Shown here: positions 1 to 8,000 of the stretch, one piece after another
Numbering within the stretch: the stretch's first letter is position 1
How the letters are laid out: each line of letters opens with the position of its first letter
Assembly: GCA_902778985.1 (NCBI GenBank)
Contig: CACYZS010000031.1
Coordinates: 1-13,464 of the forward strand
Length of the DNA: 13,464 nucleotides
Direction: 5' to 3'
From: an uncultured Ruminococcus sp.
GTDB lineage: Bacteria > Bacillota > Clostridia > Oscillospirales > CAG-272
Made by a program: the position numbers and the translations under genes
The notes under the pieces: model-generated
Told to the model about the DNA's origin: nothing
The model's database searches: none
Seen by the model: only the letters and a program-made list of their open reading frames with translations

Positions 1-1
1 G

Positions 2-1234
2 GACGCCTCGGACTACCTGACCGAACACGTCCGCTACTACGTCGGATCGGGTATGCGGCAGTATCTGGACGACTACTTTGCGGAAGCGAAGGTAACGCAG
101 CGACGCGAAAAGGGGCTTGCCGCCCTCGAAAAGCATTTTGCCGGCACCGAACTCTATAACGACCTGCAGCGCGCGTTCGAGGGCTCCTACGCGCTGATGC
201 AGACCGAGTATTACGCCATGCGCCTGCGGCTTGAGGCTTCCGCCGACGTCGATCTGTCGGAGTATCCCGCGGAGGTACGCGACGTGGTCCTCTCCCCCGA
301 GGATCTGGCGCGGAACCCGGACGGCGAGGGCGGCATGATCGACCATTCGCGCGAACTGGTTTACGACGAGGAATACGAAGAACGGAAAGCCGAGATTACC
401 GGGCAGGTCGACAAGTGCCTGAAAGGACTGGAGGACCATCTGAAACAGCGGCAGGAAAGACAGGCAAGACAGTTGCGCACTCTGGTCTTCGTCGAACAGG
501 TATTGATCGTTCACGTGGTCGCCGCGGTCGCCCTGCTGGTCGTTCTGACCTCCATGAAGGTTTTCCACCCCTTGATCCGCGCCGAACGGCTGATCCGCAA
601 CGAAAAGCAACTGCCCGAGGACGGCGGTTCGTACGAATACCGCTTCTTCGCCGGCACCTATAACCGGATGCTCGAAGCCAGCCGCGAGAGCCGCGAACAA
701 CTCGCGTTCAAGGCGTCGCACGACTACCTGACCGGTATCTTCAACCGCAGCGGGCTCGACCGCTATCTCGACCGCGCAGCCGAAGGGCGCAACGCCCTGG
801 TGCTGGTCGACCTCGACGGGTTCAAACGCGTCAACGACACCTACGGGCACGACGCGGGCGACCGGATCCTGCAACGGCTGTCCGAAAAACTGTCCGCCGC
901 GTTCCGTTCCGGCGACCGGATCTGCCGGATCGGCGGCGACGAGTTCGCCGTCATCATGTGGAACGCCGGCGTCGAAAGCAAAGAGATGATCCGCGAGAAG
1001 ATCGCCTCGATCAACGCCGAAATGCGCCTCTCGACCGATGAGATCCCGGCTGCGTCGATCAGCGTCGGCGTCGCGTTCGGCGGAGAGGGCACCGGTCGCG
1101 ACCTGTTCCGGCACGCCGACAGAGAACTCTACCGCGTCAAACGCGCGGGCGGCGGCGGCATCTCGATCCGCGACGGCTCGCAGGCAGAGGGCGATCAGCG
1201 CGACGGCTTGCCCGAAGACGAAATCGAAAAATGA
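2..1234 (+). CDS. Membrane-anchored diguanylate cyclase (GGDEF), 5'-truncated by window edge
   Basis: Makes cyclic di-GMP from two GTP at the inner face of the membrane. The frame is open to the window edge, so the ATG at 53 is probably internal and the true start lies upstream. Counting from the codon at 2, residues 1-155 form a charged helical, probably extracytoplasmic sensor region. One membrane helix follows at about 161-183, then a short linker and a GGDEF domain at about 235-390. The catalytic motif is intact (GGDEF, 311-315). An RxxD inhibitory site (RSGD, 302-305) sits exactly five residues before it, so product inhibition is expected. A second membrane helix is presumably encoded upstream of the window. 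Family membership is sure; the signal sensed is unknown. Transcription ends at the terminator directly downstream. Confidence 0.93.
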   Translation, partial: DASDYLTEHVRYYVGSGMRQYLDDYFAEAKVTQRREKGLAALEKHFAGTELYNDLQRAFEGSYALMQTEYYAMRLRLEASADVDLSEYPAEVRDVVLSPEDLARNPDGEGGMIDHSRELVYDEEYEERKAEITGQVDKCLKGLEDHLKQRQERQARQLRTLVFVEQVLIVHVVAAVALLVVLTSMKVFHPLIRAERLIRNEKQLPEDGGSYEYRFFAGTYNRMLEASRESREQLAFKASHDYLTGIFNRSGLDRYLDRAAEGRNALVLVDLDGFKRVNDTYGHDAGDRILQRLSEKLSAAFRSGDRICRIGGDEFAVIMWNAGVESKEMIREKIASINAEMRLSTDEIPAASISVGVAFGGEGTGRDLFRHADRELYRVKRAGGGGISIRDGSQAEGDQRDGLPEDEIEK

Positions 1235-1242
1235 TGATTCTT

Positions 1243-1273
1243 CCCGGCGGTTTTTCCGCCGGGATCTTTTTTT
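1243..1273 (+). terminator. Rho-independent terminator of the GGDEF gene
   Basis: A perfect 8-bp stem, CCCGGCGG (1243-1250) with CCGCCGGG (1256-1263), has a TTTTT loop and is followed by ATC and seven T. It starts 9 nt after the stop codon and separates the cyclase gene from the amino-acid operon. Confidence 0.92.
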
Positions 1274-1529
1274 CGTCGCGGCTGTTTAATTATGCGAATT
1301 ATACGCGATTGTTGCATAAACGAACGACCGGAGCGGAGAGCGGACGGGGAAGCGGAAGAGCGCGCGAAGGTCTCCGGACGCGTCGCGCACCCGCCGCGCC
1401 TGGAGCGAAAGCGGCGGCTCTGATCGACAAAAACGCATAATTATCCGTCAACCTATACAAAAACCAAACGGGGAGACTTGCCGGAAACTGGTCAAAGGGC
1501 AGAAAATCGCGCTTTTTTACAAAAAGGGG
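1274..1529. other. Non-coding stretch upstream of the transport operon promoter
   Basis: I see no credible gene here. Short open frames on both strands lack ribosome binding sites and family resemblance. Contents worth recording are two weak ARG-box-like AT islands (1283-1296 and 1434-1447, each 10 of 14 to the E. coli-style consensus TGAATWWWWATTCA) and one GC hairpin, CCGCCGC (1391-1397) with GCGGCGG (1411-1417). The middle part (1321-1430) is GC-rich and featureless otherwise. Confidence 0.5.
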
Positions 1530-1558
1530 TTGCAATCCGACGCAAGACGGTGTATAAT
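1530..1558 (+). promoter_or_regulatory. Sigma-A type promoter of the amino-acid transport/argF/carB operon
   Basis: A -35 element TTGCAA (1530-1535) and a perfect -10 TATAAT (1553-1558) are separated by exactly 17 bp. The predicted start of transcription is near 1565, giving a 5' untranslated region of about 60 nt before the ATG at 1626. No other promoter is evident between here and 9044. Confidence 0.85.
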
Positions 1559-1564
1559 TATTCA
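1551..1564 (+). promoter_or_regulatory. Candidate ArgR operator (ARG box) overlapping the -10
   Basis: The sequence TGTATAATTATTCA matches the ARG-box consensus TGAATWWWWATTCA at 13 of 14 positions and is itself a near palindrome. It covers the -10 and the predicted transcription start, so a bound arginine repressor would block RNA polymerase. The downstream genes include argF and carB, which makes arginine control plausible. Part of the match is forced by the TATAAT hexamer, so the informative bases are the flanking TG and ATTCA. Confidence 0.6.
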
Positions 1565-1575
1565 CGTCAAAACAA

Positions 1576-1600
1576 GATCGGCGAAAAAATCGCGCCGATC
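1576..1600 (+). promoter_or_regulatory. Hairpin in the operon 5' untranslated region
   Basis: A perfect 8-bp stem, GATCGGCG (1576-1583) with CGCCGATC (1593-1600), has a 9-nt A-rich loop. It lies between the predicted transcription start and the ribosome binding site (AAAGGA, 1611-1616). No T-run follows, so it is not a terminator; it may protect the mRNA 5' end or modulate translation. Confidence 0.5.
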
Positions 1601-1625
1601 GCGACAAAAGAAAGGATTTAATATT

Positions 1626-2432
1626 ATGAAGAAAGTGCTTTCGTTCACGCTTGCCGTCCTGATGGTCGTGGTCTGCGTTTTCTCCTTCGCTTCCTGCGGG
1701 AAGAAGGGCAAGACGCTTGACGAAGTGAAGAAGGCGGGCAAACTCGTCGTCGCCACCTCCCCCGACTTCCCGCCCTTTGAGAGCCTCGACGGTGAAGAGG
1801 TCGTCGGGATCGAGGTCGAGATCCTGGAAAAGATCTGCGAGAAACTCGGCGTCACCCTGACGCTCAAACAGATGACTTTTGAGTCGGTGCTTCCCGGCGT
1901 CACGTCCGGCAAGTTCGACTGCGGTATGTCGGGCATCACCGTGACCGAGTCGCGTCAGAAGAATATGCTCTTCACCGATCCCTACTGCCTCGCGGCGCAG
2001 GCGATCGTCGTAAAGGCGGGCAGCACCGTCCAGACCAAGGCGGACCTCGCCGGCAAGAAGGTCTCGGTGCAGACCGCGACCACCGCAGAGGAATACTGCA
2101 TGGGTAACGGTTACGAGGTCTCCGCATACGAGGACAACGAGGTCGCGCAGATGGCGCTCCTGAACGGCAACGTCGACGCGTGGGTTATCGACGACCTGAC
2201 CGCTGCCGATATGGTGAAGAAATACAACGAGGGGAAAGCCGACAGCGACAAACTGGTCATCCTTTCGGAAGCCATGACCACCGAGCCCTACGCCTTCGCG
2301 TTCGCCTTCGGCAGCGAAGACCTTGTCGCCGAGATCAACAAGATCCTGAAGACGATGCTGGACGACGGCACGATCGCGGGACTGTTCGCGAAGTACGAAG
2401 CCCCCTACACCGCTCCGTCGAGCGCGAAGTAA
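1626..2432 (+). CDS. Polar/basic amino-acid ABC transporter substrate-binding lipoprotein
   Basis: Captures an amino acid outside the cell and delivers it to the permease/ATPase encoded next. The 268-residue protein starts at ATG 1626 with AAAGGA 9 nt upstream. A lipoprotein signal peptide (MKK, hydrophobic core, lipobox FASC) gives acylation at Cys24. The rest is a type II periplasmic-binding fold of the SBP_bac_3/HisJ-GlnH family, of normal length. Arg110 in the TESR stretch corresponds to the conserved residue that binds the substrate carboxylate, and Asp189/Asp190 to the acidic residue that binds the amino group. The exact substrate cannot be read from the sequence. Arginine, ornithine or lysine is inferred from argF and carB downstream and the ARG box upstream; glutamine or cystine remain possible. 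Confidence 0.9.
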   Translation: MKKVLSFTLAVLMVVVCVFSFASCGKKGKTLDEVKKAGKLVVATSPDFPPFESLDGEEVVGIEVEILEKICEKLGVTLTLKQMTFESVLPGVTSGKFDCGMSGITVTESRQKNMLFTDPYCLAAQAIVVKAGSTVQTKADLAGKKVSVQTATTAEEYCMGNGYEVSAYEDNEVAQMALLNGNVDAWVIDDLTAADMVKKYNEGKADSDKLVILSEAMTTEPYAFAFAFGSEDLVAEINKILKTMLDDGTIAGLFAKYEAPYTAPSSAK

Positions 2433-2450
2433 GCGAAACGCTTTGCCCCG

Positions 2451-2495
2451 GAAAGGGCTTGCCGGACGGCGGGCCCTTTCTTCTGCTTTTTATCT
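2451..2495 (+). terminator. Intercistronic hairpin with T-rich tail (partial terminator or stability element)
   Basis: GAAAGGGC (2451-2458) pairs perfectly with GCCCTTTC (2473-2480); inside, GCC and GGC extend the stem beyond a TT/GG mismatch. The tail TTCTGCTTTTTAT is T-rich but interrupted. It sits between the binding-protein and permease genes, where many ABC operons need much more binding protein than membrane components. Confidence 0.6.
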
Positions 2496-2519
2496 GACAC
2501 GAAAGGAACCGTATTCCGA

Positions 2520-3206
2520 ATGAGTTGGTTTGCAAAACTCCACGAGACCTTCATCGCGACGGGACACTACAAGTTGATCCTGAACGGGTTCAAGAACACG
2601 ATCATCATCACGCTCGGCGCGCTGCTGATCGGCGTGGTGATCGGATCGGTGATCGCGATCGCCAAATATTTTTCCGAGGGCGTGCCCTCGCTGAAGGTCG
2701 TGGACGTGATCTGCGATTTTTACGTCACGGTGATCCGCGGGATCCCGGTGGTCGTTCTGCTCCTGATCTTCTATTTCATCGTGCTGACCGGCGTCGAGGG
2801 CGTTCCGGTCGCGATCCTGACCTTCGGCATCAACTCGGGCGCCTATATGGCGGAGGTGGTGCGAAGCGGGATCAACGCGGTGGACAAGGGACAGATGGAA
2901 GCGGGACGAAGCCTCGGGCTGTCGAAGATGCAGGCGATGCGCAAGATCGTCTTTCCGCAGGCGATCCGCAACATCCTGCCCGCCATCGGCAACGAGATGA
3001 TCGCGCTCCTGAAAGAGACGTCGGTCGCCGGGTACGTCGCGGTGGTCGACCTGACCCGCGCGGGGAACCTCGTCCGCAACAACACCTTCGACGCGATCAA
3101 CCCGCTGATGCTGGTCGCTCTGGTCTACCTGATCCTGGTCGTGGGGCTGACGCGGCTGCTCAAAGTCTTTGAAAGGAAACTGGCGAGAAGTGACAAACGT
3201 AACTGA
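2520..3206 (+). CDS. Amino-acid ABC transporter permease (HisM/GlnP family)
   Basis: Inner-membrane channel subunit, 228 residues, normal for the family. It probably works as a homodimer, since only one permease gene is present. Hydrophobic segments lie at about 24-48, 69-91, 96-115, 150-177 and 193-213, matching the usual five helices. The cytoplasmic EAA loop, which docks on the ATPase, reads EAGRSLG at 127-133 followed by IVFPQ at 143-147. The start ATG 2520 has GAAAGGAA 11 nt upstream; this spacing is rather long. It follows the binding-protein gene by 87 nt and precedes or slightly overlaps the ATPase gene. Substrate specificity is set by the binding protein, so none is claimed here. Confidence 0.92.
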   Translation: MSWFAKLHETFIATGHYKLILNGFKNTIIITLGALLIGVVIGSVIAIAKYFSEGVPSLKVVDVICDFYVTVIRGIPVVVLLLIFYFIVLTGVEGVPVAILTFGINSGAYMAEVVRSGINAVDKGQMEAGRSLGLSKMQAMRKIVFPQAIRNILPAIGNEMIALLKETSVAGYVAVVDLTRAGNLVRNNTFDAINPLMLVALVYLILVVGLTRLLKVFERKLARSDKRN

Positions 3207-3954
3207 TATGAACGCGACCGCCAAAGAAAAACTGATCACCGTCACGGGACTGGAAAAACAGTTCGGCGGCGTCCCGGTCCTCTGCGGCATCGACGTCGAG
3301 ATCGACCGCGGGGACGTCATCTGCGTCATCGGTCCGTCGGGTTCCGGAAAATCGACCTTTCTCCGCTGCCTGAACCTGCTCGAAAAACCAAACGGCGGTT
3401 CGATCGTCTTCGAGGGCGACGAGTTGACCGACAAGAAGACCGACGTCAACCGGCACCGCCAGAAGATGGGCATGGTGTTCCAGCAGTTCAACCTGTTCCC
3501 GCACATGACGGTATTGGATAACCTGACCTGCGCGCCGGTGATGCTGAAAAAGTTCACTAAGGAAGAGGCGGAAGAGAAGGCGATGACCCTGCTTGCCCGC
3601 GTCGGGCTTGCCGACCGCGCCGCGTCCTATCCCAACCAACTCTCGGGCGGACAGAAACAGCGCGTGGCGATCGTCCGCGCCCTCTGTATGGAACCCGACG
3701 TGATGCTCTTCGACGAGCCGACCTCCGCGCTCGATCCCGAAATGGTGGGCGAAGTGCTGGACGTGATGAAGGAACTTGCCGAGAGCGGCATGACGATGGT
3801 GGTCGTGACGCACGAGATGGGTTTTGCCCGCGAGGTGTCCAACCGCGTGATCTTCCTTGACGAGGGCGTGATCGCCGAAGAGGGAACGCCCGCCGAGGTG
3901 TTCGGCAACCCCAAGAGCGAACGGCTGAAGTCGTTCCTTTCCAAAGTACTGTAA
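3190..3954 (+). CDS. Amino-acid ABC transporter ATP-binding protein (GlnQ/HisP family)
   Basis: Hydrolyses ATP to drive the importer. All nucleotide-binding motifs are present (numbered from GTG 3190): Walker [10 protein letters not shown] 48-56, Q-loop Gln98, signature LSGGQ 151-155, Walker B VMLFDE 171-176 and switch His208. Start choice: GTG 3190 has GAAAGGAA 11 nt upstream, the same arrangement as the permease start, and overlaps the permease end by 17 nt. The alternative ATG 3208 (248 residues) lies one base after the permease stop but has no good ribosome binding site. The TTG at 3169 would overlap the permease by 38 nt and is unlikely. Tight coupling with the permease indicates one transport complex. 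Confidence 0.92.
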   Translation: MTNVTDMNATAKEKLITVTGLEKQFGGVPVLCGIDVEIDRGDVICVIGPSGSGKSTFLRCLNLLEKPNGGSIVFEGDELTDKKTDVNRHRQKMGMVFQQFNLFPHMTVLDNLTCAPVMLKKFTKEEAEEKAMTLLARVGLADRAASYPNQLSGGQKQRVAIVRALCMEPDVMLFDEPTSALDPEMVGEVLDVMKELAESGMTMVVVTHEMGFAREVSNRVIFLDEGVIAEEGTPAEVFGNPKSERLKSFLSKVL

Positions 3955-3968
3955 GCGAGGTAAAAACG

Positions 3969-4961
3969 GTGGCTACTGTTTCTCTTAAAGGCAGGGACTT
4001 TCTGAAACTGCTCGATTTTACCCCCGCCGAGATCGCGTATCTGCTCGATCTGGCGGCGGATCTCAAAGCGAAGAAAAAGGCGGGGATCCCCCACGCGATC
4101 CATCAGGGCAAGAACGTCGCCCTGATCTTTGAAAAAACCTCTACCCGGACGCGCTGCTCGTTCGAGGTGGCGGCGCGCGACCTCGGTATGGGCGCGACCT
4201 ATCTCGATCCGTCGGGGTCGCAGATCGGACGCAAGGAGAGCATCGCCGATACCGCACGCGTGCTCGGCAGTATGTTCGACGGGATCGAGTACCGGGGATT
4301 CGGTCAGGAGATCGTCGAGACGCTGGCGAAGTACGCGAAGGTGCCGGTCTGGAACGGTCTGACCGACGAGTTCCACCCGACGCAGATCTTGGCCGACTTT
4401 CTGACCATCCGCGAGCACTTCGGAACGCTCGCGGGCAAGAAACTGGTCTACTACGGCGACGCCCGCTTCAATATGGGCAACTCGCTGATGGTCGGGTGCG
4501 CGAAGATGGGACTGCACTTCGTCGCCTGTTCGCCCGTGGAATACCGCCCGGCGTCGGATCTTGTCGAGACCTGTAAACAGATCGCCGCAGAGACCGGGGC
4601 GACGATCGCGTTTGAAAGCGATCCAATCAAGGCGGCAAAGGGCGCCGACGCGATCTATACCGACGTCTGGGTCTCGATGGGCGAACCCGTCGAGGTGTGG
4701 GACGAACGCGTCAAGGCGCTCGCCCCCTACCAGGTGAACGCCGCGGTGATGGCGGCGGCGGGGAAGGACGCGATCTTCCTCCACTGTCTGCCCGCCTACC
4801 ACGACAAGAACACCGCGATCGGGCGCGAGATGTGCGAAAGATTCAGCCGCGACGCGATGGAAGTGACCGACGAGGTCTTCGAGGGACCGGCGTCGATGGT
4901 GTTCGAAGAGGCGGAGAACCGGATGCACACCATCAAGGCGGTCATGGCGGCGACGCTCTGA
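3969..4961 (+). CDS. argF: Ornithine carbamoyltransferase
   Basis: Cytoplasmic enzyme that joins carbamoyl phosphate and ornithine to citrulline in arginine synthesis. Its 330 residues are typical. Motifs: STRTR at 58-62 (carbamoyl phosphate), HPTQ at 136-139, Asp232 with SMG at 236-238 (ornithine side) and HCLP at 272-275 (catalytic Cys). These ornithine-type motifs argue against aspartate carbamoyltransferase. The start is GTG 3969, with GAGG 8 nt upstream and 14 nt after the ATPase stop. The enzyme could in principle be the catabolic form (ArcB), but the next gene makes carbamoyl phosphate and no arginine deiminase or carbamate kinase is present, so the anabolic role is preferred. Confidence 0.93.
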   Translation: MATVSLKGRDFLKLLDFTPAEIAYLLDLAADLKAKKKAGIPHAIHQGKNVALIFEKTSTRTRCSFEVAARDLGMGATYLDPSGSQIGRKESIADTARVLGSMFDGIEYRGFGQEIVETLAKYAKVPVWNGLTDEFHPTQILADFLTIREHFGTLAGKKLVYYGDARFNMGNSLMVGCAKMGLHFVACSPVEYRPASDLVETCKQIAAETGATIAFESDPIKAAKGADAIYTDVWVSMGEPVEVWDERVKALAPYQVNAAVMAAAGKDAIFLHCLPAYHDKNTAIGREMCERFSRDAMEVTDEVFEGPASMVFEEAENRMHTIKAVMAATL

Positions 4962-5006
4962 AACAACGACTGGAAACGACTTTTTTGAAACGGGACGAAA
5001 AAAACA

Positions 5007-8000
5007 ATGCCGAAAGATAAGAGTATCAAAAAGGTTCTGGTGATCGGCTCCGGCCCCATCGTGATCGGGCAGGCAGCCGAATTCGACTACGCGGGCGCGC
5101 AGGCGTGCCGCGTGCTGCGCGAGGAAGGGATCAACACCGTCCTCGTCAACTCCAACCCCGCGACCATTATGACCGACAAGCATCTGGCGGACGAGATCTA
5201 CCTCGAACCGCTGACCGTCACGTCGGTCAAACGGATCATCCTGCGCGAGAAGCCCGACGGACTGCTTGCGGGGCTCGGCGGGCAGACCGGGTTGACGCTC
5301 GCGATGCAACTCGAAAAAGAAGGTTTCCTGAAAGAGGCGGGCGTGCGCCTGCTCGGGACCGACGTGGCGGCGATCGACCGCGCGGAGGACCGCGAACTCT
5401 TCAAAGAGACCATGGAGGGGATCGGGCAGCCCTGCGTTCCCTCGGATATCGCGAATACCGTCGAGGAATGTCTTGCAGTCGCCGAAAAGATCGGCTACCC
5501 CGTCATCGTCCGTCCGGCGTTCACGCTCGGCGGTACGGGCGGCGGTATCGCCGCAACCCCCGAGGAACTGGTGGACATCGCGGGACCGGGACTGGATCTG
5601 TCCCCGATCACGCAGGTCTTGATCGAAAAGTCGATCGCCGGGTGGAAGGAGATCGAGTTCGAGACCATGCGGGACAACACCGGCGAGGCGGTCTCGGTCT
5701 GCTCGATGGAGAACGTCGATCCCGTCGGCGTGCATACCGGCGACTCGATCGTCGCCGCCCCCGCCCTGACACTCTCCGATCGGGAGTTTTCCATGCTCCG
5801 GCAAGCGGCGCTCGATATCGTCGCGGCGATCGGGGTGATCGGCGGGTGCAACTGCCAGTTCGCCTTAAAACCCGACGGCAGCGAGTACGCCGTCATTGAA
5901 GTCAACCCGCGCGTATCGCGCAGTTCCGCGCTTGCGTCCAAGGCGACCGGGTATCCGATCGCGAAGGTGACGACGCGCCTCGCCCTCGGCTATACGCTGA
6001 AGGAGATCCGAAACCCGAAGACCGGGGATTCGCTCTCGGGCTTTGAACCCGCGGTCGACTATATCGTGGTCAAATACCCGAAGTTCCCGTTCGATAAGTT
6101 CGCCGGCATGAGCCGGCGGCTCGGAACGCAGATGAAGGCGACGGGCGAGGTCATGTCGATCGCCCCGACCTTCGAAGCCGCCCTGATGAAGGCGATCCGC
6201 GGCGCCGAGATCGGCGCCGACACGCTGAACCTTCCGCCGCTTGACGGACGGTCGGTGATCGAACGCCTGGGCGACCAGGACGACCGCCGCCTGTTCACCG
6301 TGTTTGAAGCGATCAAGGCGGGGGTGTCGATCGACGAGATCTACCGGATCACCACGATCGATCCGTATTTCTTAAATAAGATCAAACGGCTTGCCGATTA
6401 CGAAGAGAAGATCAAGGGCGGCTTGACCGCCGACCTTCTCAAAGAGGGCAAGGAACTCGGCTACACCGATAAGGCGCTCGAACGGCTGTCGGGCACCAAA
6501 CCCGCGACCGAGACGCCCTTCGGCTACCGCATCGTCAAGACCTGCGCGTCTGTCTTCGGGACCGACAAACCCTACTTCTACTCGGTGCCGAACGCCGAGG
6601 GGTGCGAGGCGCGGAGTTTCCAGAAGTCCGGCAAACCCGTGATCCTGGTCCTCGGTTCGGGACCGATCCGGATCGGGCAGGGGATCGAGTTCGACTATTC
6701 GTCGGTGCACTGCGTCTGGACCCTGAAGGAACTCGGGTACGACGTGGCGATCATCAACAACAACCCCGAGACCGTTTCGACCGACTACGACACCGCCGAC
6801 CGGCTCTACTTCGAGCCGCTGACGCCCGAGGACGTGATGAACGTGATCCGGGCGGAGAACCCGATCGGCGTCGTGGTGGCGTTCGGCGGGCAGACCGCGA
6901 TCAAACTGACCGCGTTCCTTGACCGCGCGGGCGTTCAGATCCTCGGCACGTCCGCCGAGGGGATCGACGTCGCGGAAGACCGCGAACGTTTCGATCGCCT
7001 GCTCGAAAAGTTTTCGATCAAACGTCCGCGCGGCATGGGCGTCGTGACCACCGAAGAGGCGCTGAGGGCGGCGGAAACGCTCGGTTATCCCGTCCTGCTC
7101 CGTCCGTCCTACGTCATCGGCGGGCAGAACATGACCATCGTGCATACCGCCGCCGAAGTCAAAAAATATATGGCGCGGATCCTTTCGACCGGAATCGACA
7201 ACCCGGTGCTGGTCGACAAGTATATGATGGGGCCGGAACTCGAGGTCGACGTTATCTCGGACGGCGAAAACGTCCTGATCCCCGGGATAATGCAGCACAT
7301 CGAGCGGGCGGGCGTGCACAGCGGCGACTCGATCGCCGTCTACCCGCCGTATTCGGTGGACGACCGCATGATCGGGAAGATCGTCGAGTGCTCCGAAAAA
7401 CTGGCGCTCGCGCTCGGGACCAAGGGACTGGTCAACATCCAGTACCTGATCTCGGAGAACGAACTCTACGTGATCGAGGTCAACCCGCGCGCCTCGCGTA
7501 CCGTGCCGTATATCAGCAAGGTGACCGGGGTGCCGATGGTGGATCTCGCCGCCTCGGTGATGACCGGCGGGAAACTCGCGTCGCTCGGCTACGGCACGGG
7601 GCTGTACCAGGCGCCGCCCTACGTGACGGTCAAGGTGCCGGTCTTCTCGTTCGGGAAACTGTCCGACGCCAACTCGTATATGGGACCGGAAATGAAGTCG
7701 ACGGGCGAGGTGCTCGGGATCGGCAAGAACATTCGCGAGGCGCTCTTCAAGGGTATGACTTCCGCGGGCTTCCGTCTCCAGAATCCGCGCGACGGCAAGG
7801 AGACCGGGATCTTTATCAGCGTGGACGACCACGACTACGGCGAGATCATCGGGCTTTCCAGGAAGGTCCGCGACCTCGGCATGACGGTCTACGCCACCCC
7901 GGGCACCGCCGAGACCATCCGGCAACTCGGGATCCCGGTCAACGTCGTGCCGGGCATCCGGGAACAGGACGGGATGTGGAAACTGCTTGAAGAGGGCAAG

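Noticed and set aside
1299..1607. Minus-strand 102-codon frame in the gap before the transport operon
   Set aside because: Overlaps the operon promoter, has no ribosome binding site and shows no family resemblance.
2490..3557. Minus-strand frame opposite the permease and ATPase
   Set aside because: Antisense to conserved genes, low-complexity DHR-rich translation and no ribosome binding site.
3169..3954. TTG 3169 as the start of the ABC ATPase gene
   Set aside because: It would overlap the permease by 38 nt and place the GAAAGGAA ribosome site inside the coding region; GTG 3190 or ATG 3208 fit better.
3627..5804. Long minus-strand open frame (725 codons) opposite the ATPase, argF and carB
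   Set aside because: Runs antisense through three well-conserved genes and has shadow-like composition.
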